In this document: positions 36,139 through 40,478 of the stretch, in pieces
Position numbering within the stretch: the stretch's first letter is position 1
Layout: each line of letters starts with the position of its first letter
Assembly (NCBI GenBank): GCA_001801175.1
Contig: MGWZ01000042.1
Coordinates: 1 to 40,478, forward strand
DNA length: 40,478 nt
Direction: 5' to 3'
Origin: Gallionellales bacterium RIFCSPLOWO2_02_FULL_57_47
GTDB taxonomy: Bacteria; Pseudomonadota; Gammaproteobacteria; Burkholderiales; Gallionellaceae
Made by a program: the position numbers and the translations under genes
Notes under the pieces: model-generated
What the model was told of the DNA's origin: nothing
Seen by the model: only the letters and a program-made list of their open reading frames with translations
Databases searched by the model: none

Positions 36139-38427
36139 ATGAACCCACTATTAAATTTCTCCGGTCTGCCGCGTTTCGCGGAGATCAAACCCGAACACGT
36201 CGCGCCGGCGATCGATCAGTTGCTGGCGGAGAACCGCGCGCTGATTGCGCGGCTGCTAAGCGAAAACGCGCAGCCCCAATACGGCGGTGTGGAGCCGTCA
36301 GGTGCAGAAGGGGCTGCTGGGCGACCGTTCCCGCAATCGGCGGGCTCCGCCAGTAACGTGTCACAGTCGCCGCCCACATGGCAGGATTTCATCGTGCCGA
36401 TGGAAGATGCCAACGAGCGCCTGTCGCGCGCCTGGGGGCCGGTCGGGCATCTGAATGCGGTGATGAACAGCCCGGAATTGCGCGAGGCATATAACGCCGC
36501 GCTGCCGAAAATTACCCAGTATTACGCCGAGCTTGGCCAGAACCTCGCGCTGTTCGGGAAATTCAAGGCATTGCGCAACAGTCCTGAATTCGCCGGTTTG
36601 AGCGCGGCGCGCAAGAAGATCATCGAGAACGAGCTGCGCGATTTCCGCCTCGGTGGTGCGGAGCTGCCGGAGGACAAGAAAGCGCGCTACCTGGAAATCC
36701 AGGAGCGCCTGGCGGAATTGTCGTCACGCTTTTCCGACAACCTGCTGGATGCCACCAACGACTACACGCTTCTGATTGAGAACACTCCCTCATCCCAACC
36801 TTCCCCCGGTGGGGGAAGGAGCAACCGTACTTCCAGTGCTTGTAAGATACCCGACGAGTTGAGCGGCTTGCCGGAAGACGTGCTGCAGGCGGCGCAGGAA
36901 GCGGCGGTTGCAACAGGAAAAACCGGTTGGCTGTTTACGCTGAAAGCGCCGTCCTACGGCCCGGTGATGCAATACGCCGACAACCGCGCGCTGCGCGAAA
37001 CGATGTATCGCGCCTATGGCACGCGCGCCAGCGAGTTCGGCAAGCCTGACTGGGACAACACGCCGCTGATGGATGAGATCGTGCAACTGCGCGGCGAGGA
37101 GGCGAGCCTGCTGGGCTTCGCCAACTTCGGCGAATTATCGCTGGCCACCAAGATGGCGGATACACCCCAACAGGTGGCCGAGTTCATGCGCGAACTGGCG
37201 CAGCGCGCGCGGCCCTTTGCCGAAAAAGATCTGGCGGAGCTGCGCGAATTCGCTCGCGCCGAACTGGGAATAGACGAACTGCAATCGTGGGACATCGGCT
37301 ATGCCAGCGAAAAGCTGCGCGAAAAACGCTATGCATTTTCCGAACAGGAAGTGAAGCAGTACTTTCCGGAAGACGCGGTACTGCCCGGCATGTTCAAGCT
37401 GGTCGAGACGCTGTATGGCTTGCAGATCAAGCCTGTACTGGGCATTGTCGAAGCAGCTTCCAGTGCGCCGGCACTTCGACAAGGTTCAGTACAGGTCTGG
37501 CATGACGACGTGCGCTTCTTCGACATCCGCGACGCGCAAGGGCAACTGGTCGGCCAGTTCTATCTCGACCTGTATGCGCGCAACAGCAAGCGCGGCGGGG
37601 CGTGGATGGATGACGTGATCACGCGCCGCCGCATCCAGAAGACAGATGACAGAGGACAGAAGACCGAGAAAATACAAACACCCGTGGCGTACTTGAATTG
37701 CAATTTTGCAGCCCCGGTGGGCGGCAAGCCCGCCGTATTCACGCACGACGAAGTGATCACGCTGTTCCACGAATTCGGCCACGGCCTGCACCACCTGCTC
37801 ACCGAAGTGGAAGACCTCGCCGTGTCCGGCATCAACGGCGTGGAATGGGATGCGGTGGAGCTGCCCAGCCAGTTCATGGAAAACTTCTGCTGGGAATGGG
37901 AAGTGCTGCATGGCATGACACGCCATACCGAGACAAATGAAAAGCTGCCGCGTGCGTTGTTCGACAAGATGCTCGCCGCGAAGAATTTCCAGAGCGGCCT
38001 GCAAACCCTGCGCCAGATCGAATTTTCGCTGTTCGACATGCTGATGCACAGCAACTTCGAGGCGGGCGGCGCGAAATCCATTTTGCAATTGCTCGATGAA
38101 GTGCGCGCCGAAGTGGCGGTACTGATCCCGCCCGCATTCCAACGCTTCCCGCACAGCTTCTCGCACATCTTTGCCGGCGGCTATGCGGCGGGCTATTACA
38201 GCTACAAATGGGCGGAAGTGCTGTCCGCCGATGCATACAGCCTGTTCGAGGAAAACGGTGTGTTGAATCCCGATGTCGGTGCGCGCTTCCGCAGCGAGAT
38301 CCTGGCGATGGGCGGCAGCCGCGGCGCGATGGACTCGTTCGCGGCATTTCGCGGGCGCGAGCCGAGCATCGACGCATTGTTGCGGCATAATGGTTTGCTT
38401 GAAATATCGCAAATGAGGCAAAAATGA
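36139..38427 (+). CDS. prlC: oligopeptidase A with four in-frame insertions
   Basis: A 762-residue M3-family zinc metallopeptidase that degrades short peptides, including signal-peptide fragments, in the cytoplasm. The zinc motif HEFGH is at 544-548 with the second Glu region (SGINGVEWDAVELPSQFMENF) after it. FSHIFAGGYAAGYYSYKWAEVL and FRGREP are conserved. E. coli PrlC has 680 residues. The surplus is explained by extra segments at about 42-77, 215-237, 440-451 and 500-509. Three of the four carry recognisable interspersed repeats; all keep the frame. None interrupts the active site. Its stop overlaps the next start (ATGA). Confidence 0.93.
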   Translation: MNPLLNFSGLPRFAEIKPEHVAPAIDQLLAENRALIARLLSENAQPQYGGVEPSGAEGAAGRPFPQSAGSASNVSQSPPTWQDFIVPMEDANERLSRAWGPVGHLNAVMNSPELREAYNAALPKITQYYAELGQNLALFGKFKALRNSPEFAGLSAARKKIIENELRDFRLGGAELPEDKKARYLEIQERLAELSSRFSDNLLDATNDYTLLIENTPSSQPSPGGGRSNRTSSACKIPDELSGLPEDVLQAAQEAAVATGKTGWLFTLKAPSYGPVMQYADNRALRETMYRAYGTRASEFGKPDWDNTPLMDEIVQLRGEEASLLGFANFGELSLATKMADTPQQVAEFMRELAQRARPFAEKDLAELREFARAELGIDELQSWDIGYASEKLREKRYAFSEQEVKQYFPEDAVLPGMFKLVETLYGLQIKPVLGIVEAASSAPALRQGSVQVWHDDVRFFDIRDAQGQLVGQFYLDLYARNSKRGGAWMDDVITRRRIQKTDDRGQKTEKIQTPVAYLNCNFAAPVGGKPAVFTHDEVITLFHEFGHGLHHLLTEVEDLAVSGINGVEWDAVELPSQFMENFCWEWEVLHGMTRHTETNEKLPRALFDKMLAAKNFQSGLQTLRQIEFSLFDMLMHSNFEAGGAKSILQLLDEVRAEVAVLIPPAFQRFPHSFSHIFAGGYAAGYYSYKWAEVLSADAYSLFEENGVLNPDVGARFRSEILAMGGSRGAMDSFAAFRGREPSIDALLRHNGLLEISQMRQK
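36799..36819. repeat. palindromic CCTTCCCCC element inside prlC
   Basis: A 9-bp inverted repeat (CCTTCCCCC and its complement, 3-base loop) is preceded by CTCCCTCATCCCAA. This is the widespread 'CCCTCACCCCAACCCTCTCCC' type of proteobacterial repeat, here read as SSQPSPGGGRS in prlC. Confidence 0.75.
37472..37495. repeat. CACTTCGACAAGGTTCAG element inside prlC
   Basis: The segment encoding ALRQGSVQ resembles the common interspersed 'CCCTTCGACAAGCTCAGG' repeat of environmental Proteobacteria. It sits at the third extra segment of PrlC. Confidence 0.5.
37635..37667. repeat. copy of GACAGAGGACAGA repeat inside prlC
   Basis: The bases encoding QKTDDRGQKTE match the repeat found in front of ruvX, where the same frame encodes [13 protein letters not shown]. 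It forms the fourth extra segment of PrlC, in the loop before PVAYLNCNF. Confidence 0.8.
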
Positions 38428-38999
38428 AACGCATCATTTTGTTGTTGAATTGTCTGGCGACCATGCCGTTGGGTGTGCAGGCGGGTGAGATATACCGCTG
38501 GGTGGAGCCGTCCGGCATTGTGCATTACAGCGATGTACCCTCTGCCGATGCGGAAAAAATTAGCACCAGGAAATTTTCAGAAGCAGATACTCCGGGCGAA
38601 AACCTGCCTTACGAAACGCTCCGCGCGCAGCAGAATTTTCCGGTCACACTGTACACGGCCAATGGCTGCGGCGCGCCGTGCGATCAGGCGCGCAGCCTGT
38701 TGAGCAAGCGCGGTGTTCCGTTCAGTGAAAAATTGCTGAAAACCCAGGAAGAAATCGACACGTTTTTTAAAACCTCAGGTAGCAACGGCGCGCCTACTCT
38801 GGCAATCGGCAAGGTCTATCTCAGCGGGTTCCAGGAAGCGAAATGGAATGGCGAACTCGATGTGGCGGGCTATCCGAAAACTGCGACTTATCGTCAACTC
38901 ATCGCGCCACCCTCCAAACCATCCGCACCCGAAACCCCGCCTGATGGGGGCCAAGCAGCGACATCCGAGCCAGCTCCAGCCGAACCAGCTGCGGAATGA
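38424..38999 (+). CDS. secreted DUF4124 / glutaredoxin-like protein
   Basis: A 191-residue protein with a signal peptide (cleavage probably after VQA, about residue 20). Next is a DUF4124-type segment (GEIYRWVEPSGIVHYSDVP), then a glutaredoxin-like domain (about 73-145) with FPVTLYTANGCGAPCDQARSLL. The two cysteines there are spaced CGAPC, unlike the usual CPYC. It ends in a Pro/Glu/Ala-rich tail. Probably periplasmic; role unknown, possibly thiol handling. It overlaps prlC and xth by ATGA on both sides. Confidence 0.85.
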   Translation: MKRIILLLNCLATMPLGVQAGEIYRWVEPSGIVHYSDVPSADAEKISTRKFSEADTPGENLPYETLRAQQNFPVTLYTANGCGAPCDQARSLLSKRGVPFSEKLLKTQEEIDTFFKTSGSNGAPTLAIGKVYLSGFQEAKWNGELDVAGYPKTATYRQLIAPPSKPSAPETPPDGGQAATSEPAPAEPAAE

Positions 39000-39874
39000 A
39001 ACTTGCTACCTGGAATGTCAATTCGCTGAAAGTGCGCCTGCCGCACTTGCTGGACTGGCTCGCTGAAAATCCTGTCGATGTGCTGTGCCTGCAGGAGACC
39101 AAGCAACAGGACGAGGATTTCCCGCAGGCTGCATTGCAGGCTGCGGGCTATAACAGCGTATTCAGCGGGCAGAAGACCTACAACGGCGTGGCGATACTGA
39201 GCCGCGAACCGGCCAGCGATGTCCAGTACGGCATCCCCGGTTATGCCGATGACCAGAAGCGTGTCATTGCAGCCACTTTTACTTCCGATCCGATTGCGAA
39301 GGTCAAACAAGGCGGCAACGAGCGAACGACGCAGACAGTGCATGAAGCACGGCCAGGAGCGAACGAGGAAGCCAACGCAGTTTCACCGATGCAATCGGAT
39401 CGGATTCGCGTGGTTTGTGTGTATGTGCCAAACGGGCAGAGCGTCGATTCCGACAAGTATTACTACAAGCTGGGCTGGCTCAGCGCGCTGCGCGAATGGC
39501 TGAGAGACGAGTTGACGCGCTACCCGAAACTGGCGGCGCTGGGCGATTACAACATCGCGCCGGAAGACCGCGACGTGCATGATCCGGTGGCATGGCAAGG
39601 CAATGTGCTGGTCAGCGAAGCCGAGCGCATCCAGTTCCAGAACCTGATCAAACTCGGGCTGCGCGACAGTTTCCGCCTGTTCGGGCAGGCCGAAAAATCG
39701 TACACCTGGTGGGACTACCGCATGATGGCGTTCCGCCGCAATCACGGTGTGCGCATCGACCATGTTCTTGTCAGCGAACCGCTCGCCGCGCAATGCAAAA
39801 GCTGCGTGATAGACAAAGCACCGCGCAAACTGGAGCGGCCATCGGATCATGCGCCGGTGGTGGTGGAGTTATGA
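38996..39874 (+). CDS. xth: exodeoxyribonuclease III with an in-frame insertion
   Basis: A 292-residue AP endonuclease / 3'-5' exonuclease of base-excision repair. Catalytic features: N7 (ATWNVNSLK), E34 (CLQETK), the YVPNGQS tyrosine, D and N in LGDYNIAPEDRDVHDP, and SDHAPVV at the end. Between AATF and RIRVVCVYVPNG there are about 38 residues that normal homologues lack (about 97-137). They are encoded by a segment bounded by a perfect 14-bp inverted repeat. The insertion lies in a loop away from the motifs listed, so activity may persist. ATGA overlap with the upstream gene. Confidence 0.93.
   Translation: MKLATWNVNSLKVRLPHLLDWLAENPVDVLCLQETKQQDEDFPQAALQAAGYNSVFSGQKTYNGVAILSREPASDVQYGIPGYADDQKRVIAATFTSDPIAKVKQGGNERTTQTVHEARPGANEEANAVSPMQSDRIRVVCVYVPNGQSVDSDKYYYKLGWLSALREWLRDELTRYPKLAALGDYNIAPEDRDVHDPVAWQGNVLVSEAERIQFQNLIKLGLRDSFRLFGQAEKSYTWWDYRMMAFRRNHGVRIDHVLVSEPLAAQCKSCVIDKAPRKLERPSDHAPVVVEL
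39284..39404. repeat. 121-bp inserted element with 14-bp terminal inverted repeats, inside xth
   Basis: TCCGATCCGATTGC (39284-39297) is repeated as its exact complement at 39391-39404. The 93 bases between are in frame and free of stops. The element looks like a short non-autonomous mobile repeat (MITE-like). Confidence 0.8.
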
Positions 39875-39939
39875 AGTAGTTTGTAAATTTAAATCGTGGT
39901 CTGATCTTGATTATTCTCTTAATCGCGAATAATTTTGAG

Positions 39940-40478
39940 TTACATCAGTTTTATGGGGGACGCTACATTCATACCATCATAACTTGTGCATTGATCAAGG
40001 TGTTTCACGTAGACAGATTTGCCTAGTAGGTTTGCCATATTACTCATAAATTTGTTTTTAAATTTGTTTGTCGTGAGGTGGTAAAAATTTTCGTATCCTA
40101 GTTCTTCCAACAGAACTCTCGATTGCCTTACCGTATCGCTGGTAAAGGCCTCCCAATAGATCATCGGTCTATGATTAGAAATTGTGTTTTTTAACCCCAT
40201 AATTACCTCTGGTTCAACTCCCTCGACATCAATTTTGATCATTGCTATTGGAGATGGATAAGTTAATTTTTGAAGCTCTTCATCTCCAATAACAACATCA
40301 ACAATATCTTGGTCTTGAGTATCATTTGGCTTAGTTCTGGATATGCCATCGTTGGTATTTCTCGCATTGCCATGGGTAACATATAAGGCTCTTTTGAAAA
40401 ACGAATGGATTAAGCGGCATGAGGGTTGAATCTTTGAAAATTGAGCTTGCCAGCGATGAGAAATATCACCGTGCGCAT
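39940..40478 (-). CDS. FkbM-family methyltransferase, partial (N-terminus beyond window)
   Basis: The reading frame is open from the window edge to a TAA at 39940-39942, giving about 179 residues of the C-terminal part. The FkbM signature IAMIKIDVEGVEPEVIMGLKN is clear, followed by RPMIYWEAF. A preceding THGNARNTNDGIS fits the family's 'N.A.S...G' strand. Such enzymes O-methylate sugars or other small moieties using SAM; the substrate is unknown. The region is much more AT-rich than xth, with which it converges, and may be acquired DNA (often from polysaccharide gene clusters). A weak AT-rich hairpin (39910-39916 with 39927-39933) lies between the two stops. Confidence 0.8.
   Translation of the reverse strand, partial: AHGDISHRWQAQFSKIQPSCRLIHSFFKRALYVTHGNARNTNDGISRTKPNDTQDQDIVDVVIGDEELQKLTYPSPIAMIKIDVEGVEPEVIMGLKNTISNHRPMIYWEAFTSDTVRQSRVLLEELGYENFYHLTTNKFKNKFMSNMANLLGKSVYVKHLDQCTSYDGMNVASPIKLM

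Noticed and set aside
1-40478. Insertion sequences, transposases, integrase, rRNA or tRNA genes
   Set aside because: None recognised on either strand in this window; mobile signals are limited to the attC cassette and the short REP-like elements.

Overview
The window looks like chromosomal DNA of a betaproteobacterium. The pointers are the argA, rsmE, trkAH, algH-ruvX-pyrB-pyrC'-like, prlC and xth genes and a Pil/Chp-type chemosensory locus. I lean to the Nitrosomonadales (Gallionellaceae-like), but that is an inference from gene content and style, not a search result. Most of the window is moderately GC-rich. Both outer edges (about 1-800 and 39.9-40.5 kb) are visibly AT-rich and look acquired.

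Left edge (1-800): a small secreted-protein gene on the minus strand is followed by a canonical integron attC site and bounded on its 5' side by a second core site. Together these form what looks like a solitary integron gene cassette. Then come argA, a 4-oxalocrotonate-tautomerase-like gene and rsmE (minus strand), with a REPIN-like inverted repeat between the last two. Four plus-strand genes follow: a thioredoxin-like protein, an inositol-monophosphatase-family phosphatase, and the K+ uptake pair trkA-trkH.

Centre (7.7-32.7 kb): a 25-kb chemosensory supercluster, all on the plus strand. Part one is Pil/Chp-like: pilG, pilH, pilI, pilJ, a 1,892-residue ChpA-type hybrid kinase, and a response regulator with a degenerate second receiver. 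Part two repeats the theme: a truncated receiver, a CheW with a duplicated N-terminal motif, a PilJ-tip-like receptor, and a second hybrid CheA with a C-terminal receiver. Part three is classical: a membrane-anchored protein carrying a CheZ-like DxxxQ motif, cheY, a cheA with 19-residue YGFF repeats, a decayed cheW, a NIT-domain receptor, and cheR-cheD-cheB. Three CheA-family kinases, three receptors and one adaptation set (R, D, B) therefore lie together. They suggest combined control of type IV pili and swimming or another output.

Right part (32.7-39.9 kb): algH, ruvX, pyrB and a dihydroorotase-like gene that has lost its metal ligands (the PyrC' type that scaffolds aspartate transcarbamoylase), then prlC, a glutaredoxin-like envelope protein and xth. 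Many of these genes overlap by ATGA. Three of them (ruvX, prlC, xth) contain in-frame segments made from short interspersed or palindromic repeats. Four such segments in prlC account for essentially all of its extra length over the E. coli enzyme. This pattern resembles the Rickettsia palindromic elements and is, with the chemosensory locus, the most unusual thing here. The window ends inside an AT-rich FkbM-family methyltransferase gene on the minus strand.
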